Positions 1-8,943 of a DNA stretch of 64,000 nucleotides are shown here, in pieces. Positions within the stretch are counted from its first letter, which is position 1; every line of letters begins with the position of its first letter. A model generated the notes under the pieces. That model worked only from the letters and a program-made list of their open reading frames with translations. It had not been told where the DNA came from and searched no databases. The position numbers were made by a program, and so were the translations under genes. Origin of the DNA: Kineococcus sp. NBC_00420 (GTDB taxonomy: Bacteria > Actinomycetota > Actinomycetes > Actinomycetales > Kineococcaceae); NCBI RefSeq assembly GCF_036021035.1, contig NZ_CP107930.1, forward strand, positions 558,001 through 622,000, given 5' to 3'.

Positions 1-2025
1 GGCGGTGATGGTGTTCTGCACGTCGGCACGACCCAGCACCAGCGGCGCCTCGGAACCGACCTCGTCGGCGACGAGCAGCGCGGCGGAAACCACGGCGTCG
101 GCCTCGCCGATGACGACGACCAGCTCACCGGCGCCCACGCGCAGCGGCGCGGGGACCTCGATGTCGCGGGCCAGGCGCAGCACGTCGCCGGTGTCCTGCG
201 GCTCGCGGTACGGCATCCGCGGCTGCGAGGGACGGTCACTGTAGGTGGTCATCGGCTCACGGTAAGTCAGATCCATGCTCATCGCCTCGTTCTCGTCCCC
301 GTCGCGTGCACTGGTGGGCTGGTAGGTCCGCTCCGCGGTGCGCGGAGACCGGTCGTCCTGCTCGGGGGCGTACTGGCCCGCGAACTCCTGCTGGTAGGCC
401 TGGTCGAAGTCACGCGACTCGCCGTGGCCGTTGGCCGTTCCGTTCAGCTGGCCGTTGACGTGGCCGTTGGCGGTTCCGTTGACCTGGCCGTTGAGCTGGT
501 CGTAGTCGCCGGCCCACTCGCCACGGCGGTCCTCGGCGAACCGGTCGCCGAACTGATCACCGAACTGGTCGGCGAACTGGTCGGCGAACTGGTCGGCCAC
601 GGCCGCGGGGCGGCGCAGTTCCGGACGACGGGCGGGGCCACGGCCCTCCGGCTCGCCGCGGCGGCCGACCGGGGTGTTGGCGGCTCCGTTGGCCGCACCG
701 AACTGGTCAGACACGCGATCCTCCGAGCTGCGAACGGTCCGGGTCGAGGCTTCGACCGCGGGGCGACCCGGACGGGGACGAGCGGGCCGCGCAGGCTGCA
801 TCGTCACCGAGCGTACATCAGCAGTTACTCCAGCCACAGGGGATCGTCCGTAGCGGTGACCCTCTCCCCCGGTGCTGGCCGACGAGCGCATCGAGGCCAC
901 CGTCGCCGCGAAGGAATCGCTCTCCGTGGAGATCGGCCGGTGCGGGCGCTGCTGGGACGCGATGTCCTGACGCGGGTCCTGACGTGCGACCTGACGCGGG
1001 TCCTGCGAGCGCCCGGCGGTGAACATGGCCTCGAGGCGGTGGGTGCCCTCGGCGGCGTCGGCGGCGGCGAGGACCTCACCGAGGGAGCGGGCCGGTGCGG
1101 TGGTGGCGCCCATGCGGTCGGCCTGGCGGCGACGGACGTCGGCGCGGGCCTCCTCCCGGCGCAGTTCCTGCTCGCGGGCGGCTTCGCGGCGGGCCGTCTC
1201 CTGCGCGTGCCGGCGCTCGGTCTCGTGGGCGTGCTGGCGTTCGATCTCCAGTTGGCGCATCCGCTCCTCTTCCAGGGCTCGACGGTCGGCTTCCTGCTGG
1301 GCTGCGATCTGCTGGGCGGCGAGCTCCTGCTCGTGGCGCTCGTTCGCGAGGCGTTCCTGCTCGAGGCGTTCCTGCTCGAGGCGTTCCTGCTCGAGACGTT
1401 CCTGCTCGAGGCGCTCGGCGCGCTCGATCTCGAGGCGGGCCTCCTCGAGGAGCTGGGCCTCGAACCGCTCGGCGACCAGGTCCTCGTCGCGGTCCTCGGA
1501 CTGGTCCTCGGTGGGGGCCTCGACCTCGGTGCTGTCACCCGTTTGCGCGATCACACCGACCTCCTCGGCATCCGTCCCGGAAACCTTGAACGGCGGTTCC
1601 TGGACGTCGCTGCCGCTGGAGGCGCGGAGCATGTCGAGCAGGCCCTGGCGGGCGGACTCGAAGTCCTCCTCGGGCTGTACGGCGGGCTGTGCGGCGAGGA
1701 CCTGGGGCGCGGCGGGGGCGGGGGTGGCTTCAGCGGCGTCGGCGGCGGCGAGCAGGGCCTCGAAGTCGAGGGACTCGCGTTCCTCCTCCCCCGCCGGGTG
1801 GGCGGTGGTGGAGGCGTCGTCCTGCGCGCCGGCTCCGCCGGTCATGTCGCCGGCGGTGTCGCCGTCCATCTCGACCGTCACCTCGTAGCGCTCCTTGGAG
1901 AAGAAGCCGGCGACACCGCCGGAGCGGATGCGTTCGGCGCGGACGACGCGGGCGGTCTCGCCGTGGGTCTCACGGACCTGCGTCAGCAGCTCCTGCAAGT
2001 CAGAACCTTCAAGAAGCAAGTGCAT
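1..2025 (-). CDS. FlhF-like protein, 3' end outside window
   Basis: The ATG at 2025 lies 17 bp inside the end of flhA, and the frame stays open to the left edge (675 codons visible). The first 50 residues (MHLLLEGSDLQELLTQVRET, then GGVAGFFSKERYEVTVEM) match the N-terminal domain of FlhF, the SRP-type GTPase that helps place flagella. A long acidic/Gln-rich linker follows, with four QERLE repeats, an ADQF/GDQF repeat and NG-rich repeats. Where the GTPase domain begins (near + 60-130) the expected GxxGxGKT P-loop reads VVVIGEADAVVSAALLVA, so the nucleotide-binding lysine is missing in what is visible. Position directly after flhA fits flhF. Identity as an FlhF relative is fairly safe; GTPase activity is doubtful. 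Confidence 0.75.
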   Translation of the reverse strand, partial: MHLLLEGSDLQELLTQVRETHGETARVVRAERIRSGGVAGFFSKERYEVTVEMDGDTAGDMTGGAGAQDDASTTAHPAGEEERESLDFEALLAAADAAEATPAPAAPQVLAAQPAVQPEEDFESARQGLLDMLRASSGSDVQEPPFKVSGTDAEEVGVIAQTGDSTEVEAPTEDQSEDRDEDLVAERFEAQLLEEARLEIERAERLEQERLEQERLEQERLEQERLANERHEQELAAQQIAAQQEADRRALEEERMRQLEIERQHAHETERRHAQETARREAAREQELRREEARADVRRRQADRMGATTAPARSLGEVLAAADAAEGTHRLEAMFTAGRSQDPRQVARQDPRQDIASQQRPHRPISTESDSFAATVASMRSSASTGGEGHRYGRSPVAGVTADVRSVTMQPARPARPRPGRPAVEASTRTVRSSEDRVSDQFGAANGAANTPVGRRGEPEGRGPARRPELRRPAAVADQFADQFADQFGDQFGDRFAEDRRGEWAGDYDQLNGQVNGTANGHVNGQLNGTANGHGESRDFDQAYQQEFAGQYAPEQDDRSPRTAERTYQPTSARDGDENEAMSMDLTYREPMTTYSDRPSQPRMPYREPQDTGDVLRLARDIEVPAPLRVGAGELVVVIGEADAVVSAALLVADEVGSEAPLVLGRADVQNTITA
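1351..1410 (-). repeat. 15-bp tandem repeat (x4) inside flhF-like gene
   Basis: Four head-to-tail copies of gcgttcctgctcgag occupy 1351-1410, the last differing at one base. On the minus strand they encode consecutive QERLE units in a charged coiled-coil stretch. They are in frame, so copy-number change would only alter linker length. Confidence 0.85.
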
Positions 2026-4063
2026 GGACACCGCTCACCGATCCAACCGTCTCGATCCGGGGGTGGTTGCTCACGTCGTCGTAGGACAGGACGTGCAGGC
2101 GGCCCACCGCCACCTTCAGCAGGCGGCGCAGCGGGGCGCGCAGAGGGGGTGCGCACACGAGGACTGCGCTGATGCCGTGCCCTTCGGCACGTTCGAGGCA
2201 GGAACTTGAGGCGGTCACCAGGTGCTCGGCCGTGACGGCGTCCAGGGCGAGGCTCGCGCCGTGCTCACCGGGGCGCAGGGACTCCGCCAGGGTCTGCTCC
2301 AGCATCGGGTCCAGGGTGATGACGTGCAGGGTGCCGTCCTGCTCGTGGACGGCCGCGACGGCCGGTCCCAGGGCACGGCGAGCGGACTCGACGAGGCCGT
2401 CGAGGTCGGAGCCGGCCTTGGCCTTGAGCGAGAGCGCCTCGAAGATGCGGGCGAGGTCGCGGATGGGGACGGCCTCGTCGAGCATCGCCTGCAGGACGCG
2501 CTGGACCTCGCCGAGGGAGAGCGCGGCGGGGGTGAGCTCGTCGACGACGGCCGGGTGGGTGCGCTTGAGGGCCTCCACCAGGGAGCGGACGTCCTCGCGG
2601 GAGAGCAGGCGCGAGGCGTGGGTGCGGACCAGTTCCCCGAGGTGGGTGATGAGGACGCTGGCGCGGTCGACGACGGTGGCGCCCATGAGCTGGGCCTGGT
2701 GGCGCAGTTCGGCGGGGATCCACTTGCCGGCGAGGCCGAAGACCGGTTCCACGGTGGCCCGTCCGGGCAGACCGTCGAGGTTGTCGCCCAGGGCGAGGAC
2801 CTGTCCGGGCGGGGCGGTGCCGCGGGCCACCTCGACGCCGGAGATGCGCACCGCGTAGGTGGACATCGGCAGGTCGAGGGAGTCGCGGGTGCGCACGGGC
2901 GGGACGACGAGGCCCAGTTCGAGAGCGATCTTGCGGCGCAGGGCCCGGACGCGTTCGAGCAGGTCGCCACCGCCGGAGGTGTCGACGAGGTCGACGAGGT
3001 CGGGGGCCAGGACCACCTCGAGGGGGTCGACGCGCATCTCCTCGAGCAGGTTCTCCGCGGCCTCGTTGGGGTTGACCGGGCCGGGGGCGGAGGCGGCGAG
3101 CGCCACGTCGCGGGCGGTGTTGGCGTCGCGGCGGGAGATGCGGGTGGAGGCGACGAAGGCCAGTCCGCCGACGACGAGGAACGGCAGCTTGGGCATGCTC
3201 GGGATGAGCGCCAGGACGATCATCGCGCCGCCGGCGATCTGCAGGGCCATCTTCTGCTGCGAGAACTGCCTGATGGCCTCGGTACCCATGTCGCCGTTGC
3301 TGGTGGAGCGGGTGACGATGAGGCCGGTCGCGACGCTCAGCAGCAGCGCGGGCACCTGGCTGACGAGACCGTCACCGATGCTCAGCAGCGCGTACTTGTT
3401 GATCGACTCCGCCGGGCCGAGCCCGTGCTGGACCATCCCGATGGCGAACCCGCCGATGAGGTTGATCAGCATGATGATGATGCCGGCGACGGCGTCACCC
3501 TTGACGAACTTCGAGCCACCGTCCATGGCGCCGTAGAAGTCGGCCTCGGCGCTGACGTCGGCGCGGCGCTGGCGGGCGGCGGCCTCGTCGATCAGGCCGG
3601 CGTTGAGGTCGGCGTCGATGGCCATCTGCTTGCCGGGCATGGCGTCGAGGGTGAAGCGGGCACCGACCTCGGCGACGCGCTCGGCGCCCTTGGTGATGAC
3701 GACGAACTGGATGACGACCAGGATCAGGAAGATCACCAGGCCGATGACCAGCGAGCCGGAGATCACGAAGTGCCCGAAGGCCTCGATGACCTTGCCGGCG
3801 AAGCCGTTGGAGAGCACCAGTCGCGTCGAGGCCACGTTCAGGCCGAGGCGGAAGAGGGTGAGCACCAGGATCAGCGAGGGGAAGACCGAGAAGTCCAGCA
3901 CCCGCTTGACGAACATCGTCACCAGCAGCGCCATCAGCGACATCGTGATGTTCAACGCGATGAGGAAGTCCAGCATGGCCGCCGGCAGAGGCACGACGAG
4001 CAGCAGGACGATGCCGACGACCCCCGCGGGGACCACCAGCTGCGAGAAGTTCGGGAGTCGCAC
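2009..4063 (-). CDS. flhA: Flagellar export gate protein FlhA
   Basis: 684 residues, normal for FlhA. The N-terminal half is membranous, starting MRLPNFSQLVVPAGVVGIVL and including the conserved LDFSVFPSLILVLTLFRLGL stretch and the charged loop around DAMPGKQMAIDADLNAG (about residues 145-165). The C-terminal half is the cytoplasmic substrate-docking domain. FlhA forms the nonameric gate of the flagellar type III export apparatus and couples export to proton flow. The gene is separated from the upstream receiver gene by a strong hairpin and has its own sigma-28-like promoter at 4153-4183, so it and the flhF-like gene form one unit. Confidence 0.97.
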   Translation of the reverse strand: MRLPNFSQLVVPAGVVGIVLLLVVPLPAAMLDFLIALNITMSLMALLVTMFVKRVLDFSVFPSLILVLTLFRLGLNVASTRLVLSNGFAGKVIEAFGHFVISGSLVIGLVIFLILVVIQFVVITKGAERVAEVGARFTLDAMPGKQMAIDADLNAGLIDEAAARQRRADVSAEADFYGAMDGGSKFVKGDAVAGIIIMLINLIGGFAIGMVQHGLGPAESINKYALLSIGDGLVSQVPALLLSVATGLIVTRSTSNGDMGTEAIRQFSQQKMALQIAGGAMIVLALIPSMPKLPFLVVGGLAFVASTRISRRDANTARDVALAASAPGPVNPNEAAENLLEEMRVDPLEVVLAPDLVDLVDTSGGGDLLERVRALRRKIALELGLVVPPVRTRDSLDLPMSTYAVRISGVEVARGTAPPGQVLALGDNLDGLPGRATVEPVFGLAGKWIPAELRHQAQLMGATVVDRASVLITHLGELVRTHASRLLSREDVRSLVEALKRTHPAVVDELTPAALSLGEVQRVLQAMLDEAVPIRDLARIFEALSLKAKAGSDLDGLVESARRALGPAVAAVHEQDGTLHVITLDPMLEQTLAESLRPGEHGASLALDAVTAEHLVTASSSCLERAEGHGISAVLVCAPPLRAPLRRLLKVAVGRLHVLSYDDVSNHPRIETVGSVSGVHALAS

Positions 4064-4152
4064 TGCACCGCCTGTTGTTCGCGGTACCCCGTTCGGGGTC
4101 CCTCGTCCAGCGGCCCGTCCATGGCCCTGCTGTCAGCCTTCCTGGCTAGTGC

Positions 4153-4183
4153 CTCCTTCGGCACCGCCCGGGACTTCCTTGAG
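4153..4183 (-). promoter_or_regulatory. Sigma-28-like promoter of flhA
   Basis: On the minus strand CTCAAG (4178-4183), 15 bp, then GCCGAAGGAG (4153-4162). The same two blocks with the same spacing precede flgB at 59526-59556. They resemble FliA/WhiG promoters (TAAA-N15-16-GCCGATAA). The predicted transcript would have a leader of about 80 nt before the flhA ATG. Confidence 0.6.
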
Positions 4184-4248
4184 TCACCCGTCCGGACGCA
4201 CCCGTGCCGCCTCCCCTGCAACGACACGAACCCCCGGTCCGAGACGAG

Positions 4249-4283
4249 ACGAACCCCCGGTCCGGGACGGATCGGGGGTTCGT
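4249..4283 (-). terminator. Hairpin terminator after the response-regulator gene
   Basis: A perfect 11-bp inverted repeat, acgaacccccg (4249-4259) and cgggggttcgt (4273-4283), lies 17 bp past the receiver stop codon. A second half-copy, acgaacccccggtcc, sits just beyond at about 4225. There is no T-run, as is usual in high-GC actinobacteria. It separates the kinase/receiver unit from flhA. Confidence 0.75.
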
Positions 4284-4299
4284 GGGACGGGGTGGTGGC

Positions 4300-4689
4300 T
4301 CACCAGCCGGCGGCGGCCTCGACGCTCGCGGTCAGCGCCTTCTCGATGGCCCCGGCCAGCGCGGAGACGACGAAGGGCTTGGTGAGGTAGATCGCGCCGA
4401 GCTCCTCGCCCGCGGCGATGTCCTCGGGACGCACCCGCGCGGAGAGGAAGATCGCGGGCAGGTGGGCGTGCTCGGGCTGGGTCCGCAGGGTGCGCAGTAC
4501 CTCCAGGCCGGTCATGCCGGGCATCGCGACGTCGAGGACGACGACCTCGGGTGCGCCGCGCTCGGCGATGACGGTCAGCGCCTCCGGCCCCGATCCGGCC
4601 GACACGACGCGGTGGCCGAGGCCGCGCAGGCGCAGTTCGACGAGCTGGCGGATGTCCGGGTCGTCCTCGACGACCAGCACTCGGGCCAT
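4300..4689 (-). CDS. Stand-alone receiver (CheY-like) response regulator
   Basis: 129 residues, a single receiver domain: MARVLVVEDDPDIRQLV with the acidic pair, phospho-acceptor Asp in VVVLDVAMPGMTG, Ser switch residue in FLSAR, and the Lys in YLTKPF. There is no output domain, so it acts by protein contact, as CheY or Spo0F do. The ATG at 4689 was chosen over upstream starts because AGGAGG stands 8 nt before it. It lies 89 bp after HK1 at the end of the kinase pair and is followed by a terminator. A role in controlling the motor or the kinases is inferred from position only. Confidence 0.9.
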   Translation of the reverse strand: MARVLVVEDDPDIRQLVELRLRGLGHRVVSAGSGPEALTVIAERGAPEVVVLDVAMPGMTGLEVLRTLRTQPEHAHLPAIFLSARVRPEDIAAGEELGAIYLTKPFVVSALAGAIEKALTASVEAAAGW

Positions 4690-4778
4690 GGTGGTTCCTC
4701 CTGCGGGACCTGGTGATCCAGACGGATCGGGGAAGGTGGGGGACGGACGTCCACCGGCCCCATCGGCAGCCGGGGGCC

Positions 4779-6632
4779 TCACGTGAGGGCCACCGCGACC
4801 CCGCTCTCGCCCCAGCGGGGGGCCTGCACCGACGGGAAGACGGCACGCAGGGTCGCCCCACCGCCGGGGGTCTCCTCCGCGCTGATGCGCCCGCCGTGGC
4901 GGGCCACGATGCGCCGGCAGGTGGCGAGGCCGATGCCGTGTCCGGGGCGCCGCGCACCGGCGGCCGCACCGATGTTCTCGCCGGTGTTCTCGCCGGTGAC
5001 CGCGACGGCGAACATGGCGAAGACCTGCTCGCGCTGCCCGGGCGGGATGCCGCGGCCGTTGTCGGCGACGGCCAGTTCCCAGCCGCCGCCCGCGAGGTCA
5101 CGCACGCGGACCTCGACCCGGCAGGGTCGCTCGGGGCTGCGGTAGCGCACCGAGTTGCCGACGAGGTTCTGCAGCAGCTGCCGCAGCAGGACGGGGTCGG
5201 CGTGGGCGGTCCGGCTGGTGCCGGTGAGGACGATCTCGGCCTGCACCGCGGTGGCGCCGAGGTCCTCCACGACGTGGGTGAGGACGTCGGAGACGACCAC
5301 GGGACGCACGTCGAGACCGGTGGAGTCGGCGCGGGCGTGGTCGAGGACGGCCTCGATGAGGCCCTGCATCCGTTGCGCCGCACGCATCGCGGTGGCCAGC
5401 CACTCCCGGCCCTCCCCGCCGAGGGCGTCACCGTGGACGTCGAGGACGAGCTCGAGGTAGCCGAGCACGGAGGTCAGGGGCGCGGCGAGGTCGTGGCTGG
5501 CGACGGCGGCGAGGTCGCCGAGCTCGTCGTTGGAGCGGCGCAGTTCGGTGACGGCGCAGGCGAGGTCGCGGCCCTGCCGGCGCAGCTGCTCCCCCGCCGC
5601 CTCGAGCGCGTGGATGCGGGCCCGGTCGGTGGTGATGTCCTGCACGGCCACGACGGCGCCGATGACGCGACCGGTGTGGTCGTGCAGGGCGCGGCCGGTG
5701 CACAGGACCCGGACGGGGGTGCGACCCGCAGGGGCGATGACGACCTCGACGTCGCGGACGTGGCCCTCGACCAGCGCCCGCCACAGCGGGGCCTCCTCCG
5801 GTGCCAGCGGGGTGCGGCCGTCGGCGGCGTGGAGGCCGTGGGCACGGGCGAACTCGCTCGCGGGCAGGCCCAGGTCGGCGTCGCGGCCGTGCAGGCGCCG
5901 GGCGGTGGGGTTGACGACGGTGAGGCGACCGGCCGCGTCGCAGGCGAGAACGCCCACGTCGACGCTGGTGAGCAGCGCCCGGGTGAACTCCTCGCGCGCT
6001 TCCAGCTCGGTGAGGGTCAGCTCGGCCAGTTCCCGCTGCTCCTCGACCTCGGCGACCAGTCGCTGCTGCTCGCGGTGGCGGCGGTGACCTTCCAGCAGCG
6101 CCATGACGACGTCGGCGAGGTCGCGCAGGCGGGCGAGCTGGTCCGGGGTCAGCTCGCGGCGGACGACGTCGAAGACGCAGAGGCTGCCGAGGTGGTGCCC
6201 CTCGGCGGTGACCAGCGGGAGCGAGGCGTAGAAGACGACGTCGGCGAAGCGGCCGTCGACCCAGGCGGAGTCGCGGTAGCGCGGGTCGCGCCGGGCGTCG
6301 GGGACGTGGACGACCTCGGGGTGGCCGAGGTTGCGCGCGCACAGCGACTCGCTGCGCTCGCTGGGCCCGCCGGCGAACCCGACGGCGGAGAGCTGGCACT
6401 GGCGGTGGGCGTCGATGAGGTTGATCGTCGCGGTCGTCACGCCGGCGATCGCGGCGGCGAGGCGGACGACGGCGTCCAGCGCGGGGTCGGCGGGGGTGTC
6501 GAGGAGGTCGTAGCCGTGCAGCGCGGCGAGGCGCACGACCTCCAGGCGGTCGACCTCGGGCGGGGCGTGCCGGTCCGCGGCGCAGCCGCGGGTCCGCTGC
6601 ACCGGGTGGGCGGGGTGGGTGAGGTGGGTCAC
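4779..6632 (-). CDS. Soluble sensor histidine kinase (GAF-PAS-HisKA-HATPase)
   Basis: About 617 residues from the GTG at 6632, which overlaps the previous stop by 4 bp and has GGAGGAG just upstream. No membrane segment is visible. A GAF domain (about 30-185) has a typical TINLIDAHRQCQLSAVGF stretch, then a PAS domain (about 200-335), the H-box in ASHDLAAPLTSVLGY (His about 386), the N-box NLVGNSVRYRS and the G1 box DNGRGIP. It probably phosphorylates the adjacent receiver. The H-box HDLAAPL instead of HELRTPL is typical of the phytochrome-like kinase subclass. The stimulus is unknown. Confidence 0.9.
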   Translation of the reverse strand: MTHLTHPAHPVQRTRGCAADRHAPPEVDRLEVVRLAALHGYDLLDTPADPALDAVVRLAAAIAGVTTATINLIDAHRQCQLSAVGFAGGPSERSESLCARNLGHPEVVHVPDARRDPRYRDSAWVDGRFADVVFYASLPLVTAEGHHLGSLCVFDVVRRELTPDQLARLRDLADVVMALLEGHRRHREQQRLVAEVEEQRELAELTLTELEAREEFTRALLTSVDVGVLACDAAGRLTVVNPTARRLHGRDADLGLPASEFARAHGLHAADGRTPLAPEEAPLWRALVEGHVRDVEVVIAPAGRTPVRVLCTGRALHDHTGRVIGAVVAVQDITTDRARIHALEAAGEQLRRQGRDLACAVTELRRSNDELGDLAAVASHDLAAPLTSVLGYLELVLDVHGDALGGEGREWLATAMRAAQRMQGLIEAVLDHARADSTGLDVRPVVVSDVLTHVVEDLGATAVQAEIVLTGTSRTAHADPVLLRQLLQNLVGNSVRYRSPERPCRVEVRVRDLAGGGWELAVADNGRGIPPGQREQVFAMFAVAVTGENTGENIGAAAGARRPGHGIGLATCRRIVARHGGRISAEETPGGGATLRAVFPSVQAPRWGESGVAVALT

Positions 6633-8839
6633 CGTGCTCCTCCGATCCGCAGGTCGTCGAGGGGGTCGATCAGCGGCAGCTCGAGCACGGCCGTCGTGCC
6701 CTGGTCCTGCACCGAGTCCAGCGCGAGCGACCCGCCGTGCAGGCGGACGAGGTCGCGGGCGATGGTGAGGCCGAGACCGGTGCCGGGCACGGCGAGCACG
6801 GCGGCGTTGGACCCGCGCGCGAACCGCCCGAAGACGGCGTCGACCTCTCCCGCGGGGATGCCCATCCCGTTGTCCTGCACGACGATCCGCACGCGACCGC
6901 TGTGCTCCTCCACCCGCAGGCGCACCAGCGAGCCGACGGGTGAGAACTTCACCGCGTTGTCGACGACGGCGAGGACGGCCCGGTGCAGGTGCCCGGCGTC
7001 GCCGTTGACCCGCATCCCGCTCAGCTCCTCCCGCGGCGTCGTGCAGCGCAGCGTCCCACCGCTGGTGGCGCCGGCGGCGACGGCGGCGGCCACCCCGGCG
7101 ACGAGGTCGGCCACGGCGGTGGAGCCGCGCACCTCGGCGGTGGGGGCGGACTCCACGCGCGAGAGCAGCAGCAGGTCCTCGATGAGGGAGCGCAGCCGTT
7201 CGGTGTTGCGTTCCACGATGCCCAGCACCGAGGACACGTCCGCGGAGACCTCCCCGACGGCGCCGTCGCGCAGCAGTTCGAGGTAGCCGGAGATGGAGGT
7301 GAGGGGGGTGCGCAGTTCGTGGGAGACGGTGGCCAGCAGGTCGGACTTGACGTTCTCGACGTCGCGCAGCTCCCCCAGCAGCCGTTCCTGGGCGCGGTAG
7401 AGCCCGGCCAGGACCAGGGCCCGGGCGAGGTCCACGGCCACGGAACGGGCCAGTTCGACCTCCGGCACCGACCAGTCGCGGGCCCCGGCCCCGCAGACGA
7501 CGCTGAGCAGACCGTGCGGGGTGTCCCCGACACCGATGGGCACCAGCAGCAGGGCGCGTGCGCCGCAGTCGCGCAGGAAGACGTCGAGGGTGGCGGAGCG
7601 TCCCTGCAGGGTGCGGGTGTCGGGGACGGCGTAGACCTCGCCGCTGGTGTGCAGCTCCTGAAGCCAGCTGCGCGAGTCCTCGAAGACGGCCCACCCGCCG
7701 CCGTGGACGGCGCCGCCCGCGGGGCTTCCGGGGCCACCGGTCAGCGGCGACAGCGGCGGGTGGGCCCACTCCCGGGTGATGGGGCCCAGCCCGGCGTCGG
7801 TGAGCATCCGGACCCAGACGCGGGCGACGTCGAGCTCCTCGCCGAGGCGGGTCACCGCCACCTGCAGGGCGTCCTGGGCGACGAGCTGGTCGCGGACCTC
7901 GCGGCCGATGTCCCCGGCGAGGCGGTGCAGGCGCGCGGACTGCTCCGCGGCGTCCAGCAGCCGCTGGTTCTCCCGGGCCAGGTCGTTGACCGCGAGCGCC
8001 ACGGAGCGGACTTCGCTGGGGCCGTCGGTGGGGTCGGCGTGGGCGCGGCGATCGCCCCGGCCGTGGGCGTCGAGGACGTCGACGAGGGAGCGCAGGGGGT
8101 CCACGAGGGCCCGGCGGGTGCGGCGTCCGGTGGTGGCGACGACGGCGAGGGCGGCGGCGAGGGTGAGTCCGGTGCCGGCGAGGGCCGCGTAGCGGACCCA
8201 GTCCTCCGCGGAGGTCGCGTCGTGGCGCTGGTCGCGGACGAGGACGTCGAGGCGGGCGTTGGCGTCGCGCAGCCGCGCGAAGGCCTGCGCCTGCTCGGTC
8301 CCGGAGGTGTCCGCGTTGGCGGCGACCCAGGCGTCGATGAGTCGGGACTGCTCGGCGAAGAGACTGCGCTGCAACGGGTCGGTGAGGAGGGTCTTGACGT
8401 GTCCCCGCAGGGCGGGCAGGGCGTCGAGGGCGGTGGTGTAGGTCGCCGGCAGCGCTGCGGAGCCGCTGTCGCGGCGGTCGCGCAGGGCGGAGTCGGCGTC
8501 GGAGAGGGTGAGCTGGAGGGAGGCGTTGGCCGACTCGAGCTGACGCAGCTGGGTCTCCCGGGCGCGGGAGGAGCCGGTGACGAGCAGGCCCCCGGCGCCG
8601 GAGACCCCGACGAGCAGCAGCAGGGCGACGACGACGCCGAGGGCGCGGGTGAGGCGTGCCCCGACGGAGGTGCCGCCCGCGGCGGCCGCGCGCTCGTCGA
8701 CGCGGCGACGGGTGCGGCCGTGGGCGAGGGCGGCCTCGTGCAGGGCGCCGGGACGCGGAGCGGGCTGCGAGAGCAGTTCGTGCAGCCGCTCCCCCGGTGC
8801 GGGGTGGAGGTGGGGGGCGGGAGCGGGGCGACTGCTCAC
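6629..8839 (-). CDS. Membrane sensor histidine kinase (TM-HAMP-GAF-HisKA-HATPase)
   Basis: About 736 residues if translation starts at GTG 8839; GTG 8875 is an in-frame alternative and neither has a clear ribosome site. Order: proline-rich cytoplasmic N-terminus, TM1 (GVVVALLLLVGVSGAGGLLV), an extracellular helical region of about 100 residues like CHASE3, TM2 (YAALAGTGLTLAAALAVVA), HAMP, GAF, H-box VSHELRTPLTS, N-box VVDNAVKFSP, G1 DNGMGIP, G2 GTGLGLTIA. All catalytic boxes are intact. It is translationally coupled to the next kinase by a 4-bp overlap and follows flhB by 104 bp, so it probably belongs to the same transcript as fliQ-fliR-flhB. Confidence 0.88.
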   Translation of the reverse strand: MSSRPAPAPHLHPAPGERLHELLSQPAPRPGALHEAALAHGRTRRRVDERAAAAGGTSVGARLTRALGVVVALLLLVGVSGAGGLLVTGSSRARETQLRQLESANASLQLTLSDADSALRDRRDSGSAALPATYTTALDALPALRGHVKTLLTDPLQRSLFAEQSRLIDAWVAANADTSGTEQAQAFARLRDANARLDVLVRDQRHDATSAEDWVRYAALAGTGLTLAAALAVVATTGRRTRRALVDPLRSLVDVLDAHGRGDRRAHADPTDGPSEVRSVALAVNDLARENQRLLDAAEQSARLHRLAGDIGREVRDQLVAQDALQVAVTRLGEELDVARVWVRMLTDAGLGPITREWAHPPLSPLTGGPGSPAGGAVHGGGWAVFEDSRSWLQELHTSGEVYAVPDTRTLQGRSATLDVFLRDCGARALLLVPIGVGDTPHGLLSVVCGAGARDWSVPEVELARSVAVDLARALVLAGLYRAQERLLGELRDVENVKSDLLATVSHELRTPLTSISGYLELLRDGAVGEVSADVSSVLGIVERNTERLRSLIEDLLLLSRVESAPTAEVRGSTAVADLVAGVAAAVAAGATSGGTLRCTTPREELSGMRVNGDAGHLHRAVLAVVDNAVKFSPVGSLVRLRVEEHSGRVRIVVQDNGMGIPAGEVDAVFGRFARGSNAAVLAVPGTGLGLTIARDLVRLHGGSLALDSVQDQGTTAVLELPLIDPLDDLRIGGAR

Positions 8840-8943
8840 GTCCGGCGCACTGCGCGCATCACCCTGTCGGCCCACACCGTCACCATCGGTCGCGGTCGCG
8901 GCGACCTTGAACCGGCGCGGGCCGCGACCGGTAGGGGGCACGG

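Noticed and set aside
424-2172. 582-codon plus-strand ORF
   Set aside because: It is the antisense shadow of the flhF-like gene; composition is Val/Leu/Gly-biased and no domain fits, while the minus strand gives a FlhF N-terminus.
2222-4390. 722-codon plus-strand ORF
   Set aside because: Antisense of flhA; rich in Asp/Gly/His with no fold.
4713-7286. 857-codon plus-strand ORF
   Set aside because: Antisense of the two kinase genes, whose catalytic boxes are unmistakable on the minus strand.
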